64,000 nt of DNA from Natronorubrum texcoconense. GTDB lineage: Archaea > Halobacteriota > Halobacteria > Halobacteriales > Natrialbaceae. Of the stretch, positions 17,644 to 26,467 are shown one piece after another. Every line of letters begins with the position of its first letter. The stretch's first letter is position 1. The stretch is from NCBI RefSeq assembly GCF_900100335.1, contig NZ_FNFE01000001.1:868001-932000 (forward strand). The letters are read 5' to 3'. A program made the translations under genes and the position numbers. The notes under the pieces are model-generated. The model ran no database searches and was not told the DNA's origin. It saw only the letters and a list, made by a program, of their open reading frames with translations.

Positions 17644-18504
17644 TCACTCGGGATCGCGTTCGGTCGTCCCCATCGTAATTTCGCCGTCCGCGCGGATCGT
17701 GCCGTCGATTTCGGCTTCGGGGCCGAGTTCGAGGTCGTTGCACGAGACGTCGCCGAGGATGCGAGCGGTCGGTTCGATCGTGACGTCGCCGTCGCGGGTC
17801 GTCAGATCGCCGTGAATTCGCGTTCCCTCGCCGACGGTGACGTCGCCTCGAGCGCGGAGGCTGCCGAAGATCGTCGTATCGGTGCCGACGTCGATCGTCT
17901 CGGCGCGGACGTTGCCGTGAAGCCGGCAGTCGTCGCCGATCGTCGCGGGCGTCGAGACCCGCCAGGCGTCGTCGCTGACGGTCGCGTTCCGGGGGATCAC
18001 GAGCGGTTCGACGTCGGGTTGGGCGTCTCCCTCTTCGTCGACGAGTTCGGAGACGAGCCGCTGGGCGGTGTCCTCTTCGCCGACGAGCAGGAGATGTTTG
18101 AGGTAAACGAAAAGCAGGACGATGGTCGGCATCGGGTTGCGGATGACGATCCAGCCGTTGGCCTCGAACCCCTCCTCGATCTCGACGTCGTCGCCGATGT
18201 CCAGATCGCCGGCGACTTTCATCTCGCCCGCGACGTGGACTCGCTCGCCGATGTAGGCGTCCTGCCCGACCAGCACGTTCTCGGCGACGTCACACCACAT
18301 GTCGAGTCGGCAGTCGCCCTCGGCTTCGATGGCACCGCCGAACTCGACGCTCTCGCCGGCGAGGACGTTTCGGCCGCGGACGCCGAAGTCGATCGTCGAC
18401 CGGGCGCCGACGAGGACGTCTCCGTCGGTCACGAGGTCGACTTCCTTGGCTTCCGTCCCGTCGGGAACGACGAGTTCGTCGAGCGGATCCCTGCTAAATG
18501 CCAC
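17644..18504 (-). CDS. Bactofilin-like polymer-forming protein
   Basis: This 286-residue protein is built from hexapeptide-like beta-helix repeats: DGDVLVGARSTIDFGVRG, NVLVGQDAYIGERVHVAGEM and, after the middle, TTIFGSLRARGDVTVGEG and RILGDVSCNDLELGPEAEIDG. Such repeats form polymerising bactofilin-type scaffolds. A hydrophobic stretch in the centre (MPTIVLLFVYLKHLLLVGEE, ~125-145) separates two repeat blocks and may be a membrane-associated helix. The start is GTG 18504, with a TATA-like AATTTATTACC-type sequence ~30 nt upstream. It is monocistronic. Confidence 0.82.
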   Translation of the reverse strand: MAFSRDPLDELVVPDGTEAKEVDLVTDGDVLVGARSTIDFGVRGRNVLAGESVEFGGAIEAEGDCRLDMWCDVAENVLVGQDAYIGERVHVAGEMKVAGDLDIGDDVEIEEGFEANGWIVIRNPMPTIVLLFVYLKHLLLVGEEDTAQRLVSELVDEEGDAQPDVEPLVIPRNATVSDDAWRVSTPATIGDDCRLHGNVRAETIDVGTDTTIFGSLRARGDVTVGEGTRIHGDLTTRDGDVTIEPTARILGDVSCNDLELGPEAEIDGTIRADGEITMGTTERDPE

Positions 18505-18630
18505 GTTTCAGGCCAAAGGAGTTATCCGGTAATAAATCTCGCGCGTCGTCCGCCGTCCGTCTGACGCGCGTCTCACGCCTGTCGGATGCAGTCGCCTCGC
18601 TTTTATGGCCCCCACCGCGTACACTCGCAC

Positions 18631-18828
18631 ATGACTACACTTGCGTTCGACGACGAGGGCGTCGACGTCGTCTACGAAGGAACCGAATTTCGCCTCGAGA
18701 AGGAACTCATCGAAGAGGCCACGGAGAAGTCCTACTACGACGTGACTGACCACGAAGTGCTCAAGATCGTCGCCGAACAGCCGAACCTGCAGGGCGAACC
18801 GCGGCGCGTCGGCGATATTCTCGACTGA
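18631..18828 (+). CDS. DUF5800 family small protein
   Basis: This 65-residue haloarchaeal protein begins MTTLAFDDEGVDVVYEG and ends EPRRVGDILD. It is acidic, with a single predicted alpha/beta fold. The ATG at 18631 lies ~28 nt after CTTTTATGG, a TATA-like box, so it is probably leaderless. Function is unknown; the family is widespread in Halobacteria. Confidence 0.85.
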   Translation: MTTLAFDDEGVDVVYEGTEFRLEKELIEEATEKSYYDVTDHEVLKIVAEQPNLQGEPRRVGDILD

Positions 18829-18890
18829 GCGTCAGATCTCGGGCGCGCGCTCTCGACGCTACCACTTTCGGTCGAACAGAACCGCAACAG

Positions 18891-19841
18891 TCAGTCGATC
18901 GTCGGCACCGGCACCGACTCGAGGACGCGCTCGACGATCCGCCCCTTGTCGGCGTCGTTGACCGTCGCGTCGGGCGTCAGCACCAGTCGATGCGCCAGCA
19001 CCGGCTTCGCGACGCGCTTGATGTCGTCGGGGGTGACGTACTCCCGGCCCGTGACGACGGCGTACGCGCGGGCCGCCTCGAACAGCCGTTGGGTTCCGCG
19101 CGGGGAGACGCCGGTCTCGACGCGACCGTCGGTTCTGGTCTCTCGCGACAGCGTCGCGATGTACTCGAGCAGATCCTCGTCCACCCGAACCGTTTCGGGT
19201 ACCTGTCGTAACTGCGAAACCTGCTCGGGCTCGAGGACGGGATCGACCGACGGACTGCCGGTCTCGCGACTTGCCCGGCGGCGGAGCAGTTCGACCTCGC
19301 CGTCCGCGTCGGGATACCCCATCGCCGTCTTCACGAGGAAGCGGTCGACCTGGGCTTCCGGCAGGGGGAACGTCCCCTCCTGCTCGACGGGGTTCTGCGT
19401 TGCGATGACGAAGAACGGATCCGGGAGCGGGCGGGTCTCGCCGTCGACGGTTACCTGTCCCTCCTCCATGGCCTCGAGCAGCGCGGCCTGCGTTTTCGGC
19501 GGCGCGCGGTTGATCTCGTCGGCCAGCACGATGTTGGCGAAGATCGGGCCCGCCGAGAACTCGAACTCGCGGTCCTGTTCGTTGAAGATGTGCGTGCCGG
19601 TGACGTCCGACGGGAGCAGATCGGGCGTGAACTGGATCCGCGAAAACGAGAGCCCCAGCGCGCTCGCGACGGTTCGGGCCGTCAGCGTCTTCCCCGTTCC
19701 TGGTACGTCCTCGACGAGCACGTGGCCGCGGCCGACGACGCCGAGCAGGATCTCCTCGAGAAAGGCGCGGTCACAGATGACGGCGTCGCCGATCGCCTCG
19801 AGGACGGCCTCGCAGTCGGCGGTCGCCTGAGTTCCGTTCAT
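18891..19841 (-). CDS. MoxR family AAA+ ATPase
   Basis: This 316-residue AAA_3 ATPase has Walker A EDVPGTGKT (~45), Walker B NIVLADEINRAPPKTQAALL (~110-130), sensor 1 FVIATQNPVEQEGTFPLPEAQ and a C-terminal lid with VSPRGTQRLFEAARAYA. MoxR proteins act as chaperone-like ATPases assembling metal or peptide complexes and are usually followed by a DUF58/VWA gene. None is present: the next genes are a tRNA on one side and DUF5800 on the other. Confidence 0.92.
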   Translation of the reverse strand: MNGTQATADCEAVLEAIGDAVICDRAFLEEILLGVVGRGHVLVEDVPGTGKTLTARTVASALGLSFSRIQFTPDLLPSDVTGTHIFNEQDREFEFSAGPIFANIVLADEINRAPPKTQAALLEAMEEGQVTVDGETRPLPDPFFVIATQNPVEQEGTFPLPEAQVDRFLVKTAMGYPDADGEVELLRRRASRETGSPSVDPVLEPEQVSQLRQVPETVRVDEDLLEYIATLSRETRTDGRVETGVSPRGTQRLFEAARAYAVVTGREYVTPDDIKRVAKPVLAHRLVLTPDATVNDADKGRIVERVLESVPVPTID

Positions 19842-19958
19842 GGTTTACGAGTCGCAGACTCGTGTCAAATGGATTTCGCTCTCGAGGGACGAGAGCGACT
19901 CACATTCAGGCGGAAAAATCGAAACGGGTAAAAACGTCTCCCGGGTAAGTAAGGATGA

Positions 19959-20043
19959 GCCGAGATAGCCTAGCCCGGCCAAGGCGGTAGATTCGAAATC
20001 TACTGTCCTCACGGACTCGGGAGTTCAAATCTCCCTCTCGGCG
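19959..20043 (+). tRNA. tRNA-Ser(CGA)
   Basis: The 85-nt cloverleaf has acceptor stem GCCGAGA/TCTCGGC and discriminator G. The D-arm starts TAGCCTAGCCCGG. The anticodon stem-loop is GTAGA-TTCGAAA-TCTAC with anticodon CGA. The long class II variable arm is typical of serine tRNA, and the T-arm contains GTTCAAAT. The CCA end is not encoded. It reads UCG codons. The last 20 nt are duplicated at 20161-20180. Confidence 0.95.
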
Positions 20044-20102
20044 TTTTCAGCAGCACAATACGGCGAGCGGAGCGAGCCGTTCGTGCTGCTGGAAACTCGC
20101 AC

Positions 20103-20180
20103 AGGGAGTTTGAACGAGAGAAGACGCAGCGCGACCGACGGGAGCGACCGTCTTCGCGTTGTTCAAATCTCCCTCTCGGC
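20103..20180 (+). repeat. Duplicated tRNA-Ser 3' end in a hairpin unit
   Basis: The last 20 nt of the tRNA-Ser (20023-20042) recur exactly at 20161-20180. The second copy is preceded by an inverted partner, AGGGAGTTTGAAC at 20103-20115, which pairs with GTTCAAATCTCCCT with one bulge. An inner AGACG/CGTCT stem closes a loop containing GAGCG-type sequence. The intervening 20044-20102 holds a second hairpin (CAGCAGCAC and GTGCTGCTG). It looks like an attachment-site duplication or a small repeat derived from the tRNA T-arm. Confidence 0.75.
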
Positions 20181-20313
20181 AGATTCACAGAACGGTGTAG
20201 CGATCACGATCCGAAGCGCTCGAGAATCACGATTCGGCCCTCGAGTCCGATGACAACGCGACGCGTCCCGTTCTCGCGAGTTCTATCCGCCCGCTCGAGG
20301 GACCCCCGCCCGA

Positions 20314-20724
20314 TCACCCATCCTCCTGACCGGCGTAGATGGCTTCCCACGTCACGTCCGCCGATTGCTGAACGGGCTCCAGGTAAATTCGACCCCACTG
20401 AATGCGGTCTCCGGAGATTCCCTTGATGACGACCCCGCGAACGTCCAGTTCCTCGTCCGTCTGTGTACCGTGCATTCGCAGCTCTATCCAGGCAGTGTCG
20501 TCGTCGATCATCGTTCGCGAAAACTCGACCGCCAGATCGGGGGTGGTCTCGAACAGCTGTACCCAGTTCGCCCGAACCTGCGCGCGCCCGGTGAACGATC
20601 GTTCGGGATGGGCGGGCGTTTCGCTCCGATAGTCCTCGTGGAAACACGAGATCAGTTCGTCGAGGTCGTGATCGTTCATCGCCCGCAGGAACCGATCCAC
20701 GACGTGTTTGGTACTTTGTGACAC
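20314..20724 (-). CDS. NTF2/SnoaL-like protein
   Basis: This 136-residue protein has the cone-shaped NTF2-like pattern: an N-terminal helix region (HVVDRFLRAMNDHDLDELIS), CFHEDYRSETPAH, FTGRAQVRANW, then curved beta strands with TAWIELRMHGTQ and GVVIKGISGDRIQWGRIYLEP. These folds serve as small-molecule isomerases, cyclases or ligand-binding proteins; the substrate cannot be inferred here. It is preceded on the same strand by a histidine kinase gene 75 nt away. Confidence 0.85.
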   Translation of the reverse strand: MSQSTKHVVDRFLRAMNDHDLDELISCFHEDYRSETPAHPERSFTGRAQVRANWVQLFETTPDLAVEFSRTMIDDDTAWIELRMHGTQTDEELDVRGVVIKGISGDRIQWGRIYLEPVQQSADVTWEAIYAGQEDG

Positions 20725-20799
20725 GGAGACTCTCCACCGGCGGCGGTGATAAACCCGAGGTGGCGAACAGTGAGTGAGTCGTGAGACGCGGTACGAGTT

Positions 20800-21894
20800 T
20801 CAATCGGTAGGTTCGTCTGCGGCGGGGAGCGTGAACGAGAACGTCGATCCGCCGTTCGGACCGGAGTCGATCCAAATCTCGCCGCCGTGTCGTTCGACGA
20901 TCCGTTTACAGAGCGCGAGTCCGATCCCCGTTCCAGGGTGTTCCTCCCGGCTGTGCAGCCGCTGGAACACCTCGAACACCCGATCTTCGTCTTCGGAGTC
21001 GATCCCGATTCCCTCGTCGTTGACCGAGACGGTCCACTCGTCTTCGTCGCGCGTGGCCGAAATCGTCACTCGAGGCGGCCCCTCGCCTCGGTACTCGATG
21101 GCGTTGTCCAGCAGGTTCTGGAACAGCTGGCGGAGCTGGCTGGCGTCGCCCGCGACGATCGGTAACGGCTCGCTGGTGATCTCCGCGTCGGTGTCCTCGA
21201 TTCGTCTCTCGAGATCCATCAGGACGTCCTCGAGCACGGCGTCGAGGTCGACCGGGTCGAAGGAGTCGCCCCTCGTATCGATTCGCGAGTACTCGAGGAG
21301 CCCGTCGATCATCGCTCTCATCCGCTCGGCTCCGTCGACGGCGTACTCGATGAACTCGTCGGCGTCCTCGTCGAGTTCGTCGGCGTATCGGCGCTCGAGG
21401 AGCCCGAGGTAGCTCGTGACCATTCGCAACGGCTCCTGGAGGTCGTGAGAGACGGCGTACGCGAACTGCTCCAAGCGCTCGTTGGACGCCTCCAGTTGAC
21501 GCTGATACTCGTGGCGCTCGGTGATATCGAAGTGGGCGACGGCGACGTATCGTTGCCCGCCGTCGGTAAAGGGTGCTGCCCGCATGAGGAACCACCGTCG
21601 CTCGTCGGGAGAGTGACACGGGTACTCGAACTCGAACAGGTCCCGTTCGCCCGCGAGGATTTCGGATAAGCCCGCGGCAACCGCCCGTGCGGTCTCCGTC
21701 TCCGCTTGCGCGGTGACCTCGAGATAGTTCGTCCCGATCGCGTCCGCCGAGAGTTCGAGATCGTTCGCGTCGCCGAACTCCCGCCACGCGCGGTTCGTAT
21801 GCAGGATCGTTCCCTCGTCGTCGAGAATCGCGAAGTTGATCGGGAGGGTATCAACTGCCGCAGGAACGAGAGCCTCCGGCTCTCGAGAGTGCAT
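20800..21894 (-). CDS. PAS-domain histidine kinase, soluble
   Basis: The ~364-residue sensor has a PAS domain at ~10-130 (FAILDDEGTILHTNRAWREFG to YVAVAHFDITERHEYQ). HisKA follows, with phospho-His in YAVSHDLQEPLRMV. HATPase_c has N box QNLLDNAIEY, G1 VNDEGIGID and G2 HPGTGIGLAL. There are no membrane segments, so it senses a cytoplasmic cue. The start is uncertain: ATG 21894 is used, and an in-frame GTG at 21951 would add 19 residues. No response regulator is adjacent. Confidence 0.85.
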   Translation of the reverse strand: MHSREPEALVPAAVDTLPINFAILDDEGTILHTNRAWREFGDANDLELSADAIGTNYLEVTAQAETETARAVAAGLSEILAGERDLFEFEYPCHSPDERRWFLMRAAPFTDGGQRYVAVAHFDITERHEYQRQLEASNERLEQFAYAVSHDLQEPLRMVTSYLGLLERRYADELDEDADEFIEYAVDGAERMRAMIDGLLEYSRIDTRGDSFDPVDLDAVLEDVLMDLERRIEDTDAEITSEPLPIVAGDASQLRQLFQNLLDNAIEYRGEGPPRVTISATRDEDEWTVSVNDEGIGIDSEDEDRVFEVFQRLHSREEHPGTGIGLALCKRIVERHGGEIWIDSGPNGGSTFSFTLPAADEPTD

Positions 21895-22109
21895 AGACGG
21901 GTCCAGTCGACCGACGGAAATAACGTTGTTCCCGGCAGGTTGTGGTGGCACGATTTCGGATACCGTGGCTCGCTACAGGTACCACTGTCGGCCGTCGACC
22001 AGTATCTGACTGCAACCCTGGTGATCGGCGACAGTGGAGAGATGCATGTCAGTCGCAAGCATCCCGTTTATCGATATCTGCCTGTTAGCTACAGTGTCAG
22101 TATCTAACA

Positions 22110-22163
22110 ATGGACACGGACCGCATCTACCGCGCCGCTCGTCGGGGCGAGGTGGCGCGATGA
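22110..22163 (+). CDS. 17-codon leader ORF upstream of the iron-sulfur gene
   Basis: ATG 22110 opens MDTDRIYRAARRGEVAR, and its TGA overlaps the ATG of the next gene (ATGA at 22160-22163). The peptide is basic and does not resemble a signal peptide. It may be a translated leader that delivers ribosomes to the downstream start, or the remnant of a longer gene. The only support is the exact four-base overlap. Confidence 0.4.
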   Translation: MDTDRIYRAARRGEVAR

Positions 22164-23803
22164 GTTTCGACGACAGCGATGAGCGCGACGAGGAGGAGCC
22201 GTTCCATCCACTCGGAGAATCGTGGCAGGACGGCCTCGAGGACGCACTCGAGGACACCGAGTACGACGCGGAGCTGGGGATGGAGATGGCGAAAGACGCC
22301 ATGCGCGTCACGGAGGGGGAGCTCTCTGAGGAAGAATTCTACGATCGGTACCACGACGACGTCGTCGAGGAGTTCGGCGAGGATAGCCGGCCGATGGCCG
22401 ACGAGATCGAGGCCGCTCGGGAGGAGGACGGGCGGTTCGAGGAGACGCTCTCGCGGTTCGGCGTCGGCGAGGACTCCCGACGAAACGTGATGAAGAAAAT
22501 GGGGGGTGTCGGGGCCGTGGGGCTCGGAGCGTGGGGCGCAACCAACAGCGGCGGCACCGATTCCGCATTCCTCCAAGACGAGGACCAGGAGGCGGACGAG
22601 CCGGACGATACGAACGGCGAGGGCGTTCAGTGGGGGATGGCGCTGGACCTCGAGCACTGCGACGGCTGTCTCTCCTGTGTCGTCGCCTGCGCTGAAGAGC
22701 ACGACTGGGATCAGGGGGCGAACTGGATGTACGTCCTCGCGTACGAGGACGACACCGTCTCGTCGCCCGACGCCGACGACTTCGAGTCGACGGAGGACTT
22801 CGAGTATCTGATCCGACCCTGTCAACACTGTACCGACGCTCCCTGCGAGAAGGTGTGCCCGACGACGGCTCGTCACACCCGCGACTCGGACGGCCTCGTC
22901 CTGACCGACTACGACGTCTGTATCGGCTGTCGCTACTGTCAGGTTGCCTGCCCGTACGGGGTCAACTACTTCCAGTGGGAGAATCCGGAGGTCGGCGACG
23001 ACGAACTCGACGAGGACCACGTCTACGACGAACGCGACCGTCCCGTCAGCGCCCGCGGCCCGCGCGGCGTCATGGAGAAGTGTACGTTCTGTCCGACCCG
23101 ACAGGACGGCAACCTGGGCGACGAGATGGTCGGGACGACCGCCTGCGAGGACGCCTGTCCGCCCGAAGTGATCCAGTTCGGCAACATGAACGATCCGAAC
23201 AGCGACCCGCAACGCTACATCGAAAACACCGCCAAGAGCCGAACCCTCGTCCGCACCGCCGGCGACCTGCCCAGCCCGGAGGACCTCGAGGAAGCACTCG
23301 ACGGCGAGGACGACGACCTCGAGTCCATCGTCGACGCTGTCGAGGATCTCGACGAGGAGATGATCGGGAACCTGCTGGCGATCGCGATACTGAGCGACGA
23401 GGAGCAACTCGAAACCGAGGAGAACAGTAGTCTCGTCGAACAGGAAGCCGACGCACTCGAACTGGTCGAAGTGTTGGTGGATCACGGCCTCGACCTCGAG
23501 GACGAGGAACTCCTGATCGAACTCGATTTCGCCGAGGAGCCGGACGATGACGAGGAGTTCGAGGGAGCAAGCGAGGCGCTCGCACAGGAGCGACTCGACA
23601 CGTTCGCCGGCGACCCCGACTCGAAGTTCAAGTTGCTCGAGGGAATCGGGACGGATCCGAACGTCGTCTATCTCGGCAACGAGCCGGGACCGAACGCTCA
23701 CCAGGTCGAGGGACCGGTGAGCTACGCCGACGTCGGTCAGACGGACGACCGAAAGGACGTCCTCGACGAGGGAACCGTCGGCATCGACGGCCCGTCGCTC
23801 TGA
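22160..23803 (+). CDS. Four-cluster iron-sulfur subunit, DmsB/NrfC type, with long acidic insertions
   Basis: This 547-residue electron-transfer subunit has four ferredoxin cysteine sets: CDGCLSCVVAC (~167), CQHCTDAPCEKVCP, CIGCRYCQVACPYG and CTFCPTR with CEDACPP. This is the DMSO-reductase beta pattern holding four [4Fe-4S] clusters. A twin-arginine-like motif, SRRNVMKKMGGVGAVGLG, lies about 105 residues into the protein, behind a long acidic N-terminal domain. A ~130-residue acidic stretch separates the fourth cluster from FKLLEGIGTDPNVVYLG, which in relatives follows closely. No molybdopterin or membrane partner gene is next to it. Confidence 0.88.
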   Translation: MSFDDSDERDEEEPFHPLGESWQDGLEDALEDTEYDAELGMEMAKDAMRVTEGELSEEEFYDRYHDDVVEEFGEDSRPMADEIEAAREEDGRFEETLSRFGVGEDSRRNVMKKMGGVGAVGLGAWGATNSGGTDSAFLQDEDQEADEPDDTNGEGVQWGMALDLEHCDGCLSCVVACAEEHDWDQGANWMYVLAYEDDTVSSPDADDFESTEDFEYLIRPCQHCTDAPCEKVCPTTARHTRDSDGLVLTDYDVCIGCRYCQVACPYGVNYFQWENPEVGDDELDEDHVYDERDRPVSARGPRGVMEKCTFCPTRQDGNLGDEMVGTTACEDACPPEVIQFGNMNDPNSDPQRYIENTAKSRTLVRTAGDLPSPEDLEEALDGEDDDLESIVDAVEDLDEEMIGNLLAIAILSDEEQLETEENSSLVEQEADALELVEVLVDHGLDLEDEELLIELDFAEEPDDDEEFEGASEALAQERLDTFAGDPDSKFKLLEGIGTDPNVVYLGNEPGPNAHQVEGPVSYADVGQTDDRKDVLDEGTVGIDGPSL

Positions 23804-23858
23804 TCGATCCGGCGACTCGACTCGCCGGCTTCATTACGACTGGCTCGAACGTCCACGT

Positions 23859-24062
23859 ATGAACGTTCGTCAGCGGGTGATCGTCGGCAGCCTCTGGATC
23901 GGGGTCGCGGCGTTGATGGCGATCACGCTCGAGCCGGGGATTCCGTCGACGGTCGACGGGTTCGCACGGCTGTTCGTCGTGATCGTCGCACTGTTTCTCG
24001 CCGTCGTCTACCTGTTCGATCCCTGGAACATCCACGGGCGGCTGATGCCTAACCAAGAGTAA
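23859..24062 (+). CDS. Small membrane protein
   Basis: The 67-residue protein has two hydrophobic helices (residues ~8-24 and ~37-54: VIVGSLWIGVAALMAITL and LFVVIVALFLAVVYLF) and the C-terminal DPWNIHGRLMPNQE. It follows the iron-sulfur gene by 55 nt on the same strand. It may be a membrane companion of that protein, but I recognise no family. Confidence 0.65.
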   Translation: MNVRQRVIVGSLWIGVAALMAITLEPGIPSTVDGFARLFVVIVALFLAVVYLFDPWNIHGRLMPNQE

Positions 24063-24121
24063 TCAGCGGGAAGCGTCAGTCATCCCGAAAACGCCGATCG
24101 CGTCGAATCGCTCGCCGCTCG

Positions 24122-25648
24122 TCAGTCGTCCGCCGGTGTAAGCGGCTGCGGATCGGCTGCGAGGAGTCGATCGAGTGCGTCGACCATCGCCTCCACACTC
24201 GCCCGCGTGATGTCGGCCTCGCTGCGAGCGACGGTGACCGAGCGATCGTTGCGAACCATCGTCACCTCGACCGTGACGACGGCGTCGGTGCCGCCCGTCA
24301 CGGCGTCGACGTGGTAGGAGTCGAGTTCGGCGTCGGCCATCGAGCCGAGCGCCTCGCGAACGGCGGAGACGGCGGCGTCGACCGGACCGGAGCCGGTGCC
24401 GCTGGCGACGCGCTCCTCGCCGCCGACGGCGAGTCGGATGCTCGCGGTCGGAACGGCCCCGCCGCTCGTCGCGGTGAGGTCGAGCAGTTCGACCACGCGT
24501 TCGCGGTCGTCGCCCGTGACGTCCTCCGCGATGGCGAGCAGATCGGCGTCCGTCACCCGTCGGCCGCGGTCGCCGAGTTCGGTGACGCGGGTCGCTATTT
24601 CGGCGACGGCGTCGTCGTCGGCCTCGACGCCGTGTTCTTCGAGCGTCGCCTGAACGCCGGCACGCCCGGTGTGTTTGCCGAGTGCGAGCCGTCGTTCCCG
24701 CCCGACCGTCTCGGGCGCGTAGGGCTCGTACATCTTGTCGTCCTTGAGCGTGCCGTCGGTGTGGATCCCGCTCTCGTGGGTGAAGGCGTTCTCGCCGATG
24801 ACGGCCTTGTTCGGCGCCAGTTGAATTCCCGTCGCTCGGGAGACGGTCTGTGCGAGACCGTACAGCTCCTCGAGCTCGAGCGTCTCGACGTCGTAGACGT
24901 GAGAGAGTGCGATCGCGACCTCCTCTAAGGCGACGTTGCCGGCGCGCTCGCCGAGGCCGTTGACGGTGCAGTGAACGAGGTCGGCGCCGGCGGAGACGGC
25001 CGACAGGGCGTTCGCGACGCCCAGTCCCAGATCGTCGTGGGTGTGGGCGCTGACCGGCCCCAGTTCGGCGAGTCGGGAGACTGCCTCGGCGGTTCGTTCG
25101 GGACCCGTGTGGCCGACGGTGTCGGCGAAACAGACCCGGTCCGCTCCGGCGTCGAGGGAGGTTCCCATGAGCTCCTCGAGGTAGTCGAGGTCGGCCCGGG
25201 AGCCGTCTTCGCCGATGACCTCGACCCAGAGGTCGTGGCCGGCGGCGTACTCGACGAGCTCGGCGGTCTTCGCGAGGTTGTCCTCGCGGGAGGTGCCGAC
25301 CTTCCCCTCGACGTGACGGTCGCTCGAGGGGACGACGAGGTGGATGCCGTCGACGTCGCAGTCGAGCGCGAGGTCGATGTCGGTCCGGATCCCGCGACAG
25401 AAACTGGTGACGCGGGCGTCGAGGCCGAGGTCAGTGACGCGGGAAATAGCCTGACGCTCGCCCGCCCCGGTACAGGCGCTGCCGGCCTCGATGACCGACA
25501 CGCCGGCGCGCTCGAGTGCACGCGCGATTTCGACTTTCTCGTCGGGCGAAAGCGAGACGCCCGGCGCTTGCTCGCCGTCGCGAAGCGTCGTGTCGAGAAG
25601 GCGGACGGTACGGTCCGGAGAGATCGTCTGCTCGGCGGAGTGAGTCAC
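24122..25648 (-). CDS. leuA: 2-isopropylmalate synthase / (R)-citramalate synthase family
   Basis: The ~508-residue protein is a DRE-TIM metallolyase that condenses acetyl-CoA with a 2-oxo acid in leucine or isoleucine synthesis. Catalytic features are RLLDTTLRDGEQAPG near the N-terminus, the SAHTHDDLGLGVANAL metal-binding HxH region, NGLGERAGNVALEE and THESGIHTDG. Residues ~385-500 form the regulatory LeuA dimer domain (SIRLAVGGEERVASGTGSGPVDAA). Start GTG 25648 is preferred from family starts; an upstream in-frame GTG at 25690 exists. I cannot decide the keto-acid specificity from sequence. Confidence 0.88.
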   Translation of the reverse strand: MTHSAEQTISPDRTVRLLDTTLRDGEQAPGVSLSPDEKVEIARALERAGVSVIEAGSACTGAGERQAISRVTDLGLDARVTSFCRGIRTDIDLALDCDVDGIHLVVPSSDRHVEGKVGTSREDNLAKTAELVEYAAGHDLWVEVIGEDGSRADLDYLEELMGTSLDAGADRVCFADTVGHTGPERTAEAVSRLAELGPVSAHTHDDLGLGVANALSAVSAGADLVHCTVNGLGERAGNVALEEVAIALSHVYDVETLELEELYGLAQTVSRATGIQLAPNKAVIGENAFTHESGIHTDGTLKDDKMYEPYAPETVGRERRLALGKHTGRAGVQATLEEHGVEADDDAVAEIATRVTELGDRGRRVTDADLLAIAEDVTGDDRERVVELLDLTATSGGAVPTASIRLAVGGEERVASGTGSGPVDAAVSAVREALGSMADAELDSYHVDAVTGGTDAVVTVEVTMVRNDRSVTVARSEADITRASVEAMVDALDRLLAADPQPLTPADD

Positions 25649-25893
25649 AGGTAGGAGTGAAGAGTGGTGGCTTTCATCGCTGAATTTCACGCCCAGCCGG
25701 GTTGCCCCGACTTCCTCTATCCTCGGACTCCGGCGTTGAGAAGGTATCTCGTGCCATTGTATCTCCCCCTATCGAATCACGGCGACTTAACTCCGCCGGT
25801 CACGGTACAACCTGCGAGCGGGTCGTCCACGGAGTCGAGACGTAACGCCGACCCGAACACCCATCCACCTCCCCGTCGTACCCCCACTCGAGT

Positions 25894-26454
25894 ATGGATT
25901 CAACTCTGGAGCCGCTCGCGCGCTCGCTTCGCGAGGCCCCGGTCGTCGACAGAGACGGCTACGAATACTTCGTCCACGGCGTCACCGACGGCGTCCCGCC
26001 GGTCGACCCGTCGGTGTTGCGGGCGATCGCCGAGGGCATCCGCGAGCGTGTCGACCTCGAGTCCGTCGACACGCTCGTCGCGCCGGAAGCGATGGGCATT
26101 CACCACGGGACGGCGCTCTCGCTCGCGACCGACGTCCCCCTGGTCGTCGTCCGCAAGCGCTCCTACGGCTTCCCCGACGAGGTCGCCGTCCACCAGGAGA
26201 CCAGTTACGGCGAGGATGAACTCTTCTTGAACGGCGTCGACGCTGGCGATCGCGTGGTCGTCGTCGACGACGTGCTCTCCTCCGGCGGAACGATCGACGC
26301 CGTCTGCGGGGCGCTCGAGTCCGTGGGTGCCGAAATCGTCGACGTCGTGACCGTTCTTCGACGGATCGACGTCGACCACGAGGACGTCTCGCGCGACGTG
26401 ACGAGCCTGCTCGACGTCCGGGTTCGGGACGGAGCAGTCGAGATCGTCGACTGA
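25894..26454 (+). CDS. hpt: Purine phosphoribosyltransferase, hypoxanthine/adenine PRT-like
   Basis: This 186-residue type I phosphoribosyltransferase has the PRPP-binding motif VVVVDDVLSSGGTID at ~125-140. The dimer/PP loop region is TLVAPEAMGIHHGTALS, and VVVRKRSYGFPDE is a flexible-loop segment typical of the archaeal HGPTase-like family. It salvages a purine base to its nucleotide using PRPP. The haloarchaeal family is annotated both as hypoxanthine and as adenine PRT; sequence alone does not settle the base. Confidence 0.85.
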   Translation: MDSTLEPLARSLREAPVVDRDGYEYFVHGVTDGVPPVDPSVLRAIAEGIRERVDLESVDTLVAPEAMGIHHGTALSLATDVPLVVVRKRSYGFPDEVAVHQETSYGEDELFLNGVDAGDRVVVVDDVLSSGGTIDAVCGALESVGAEIVDVVTVLRRIDVDHEDVSRDVTSLLDVRVRDGAVEIVD

Positions 26455-26467
26455 ACACCGGTCGAGA

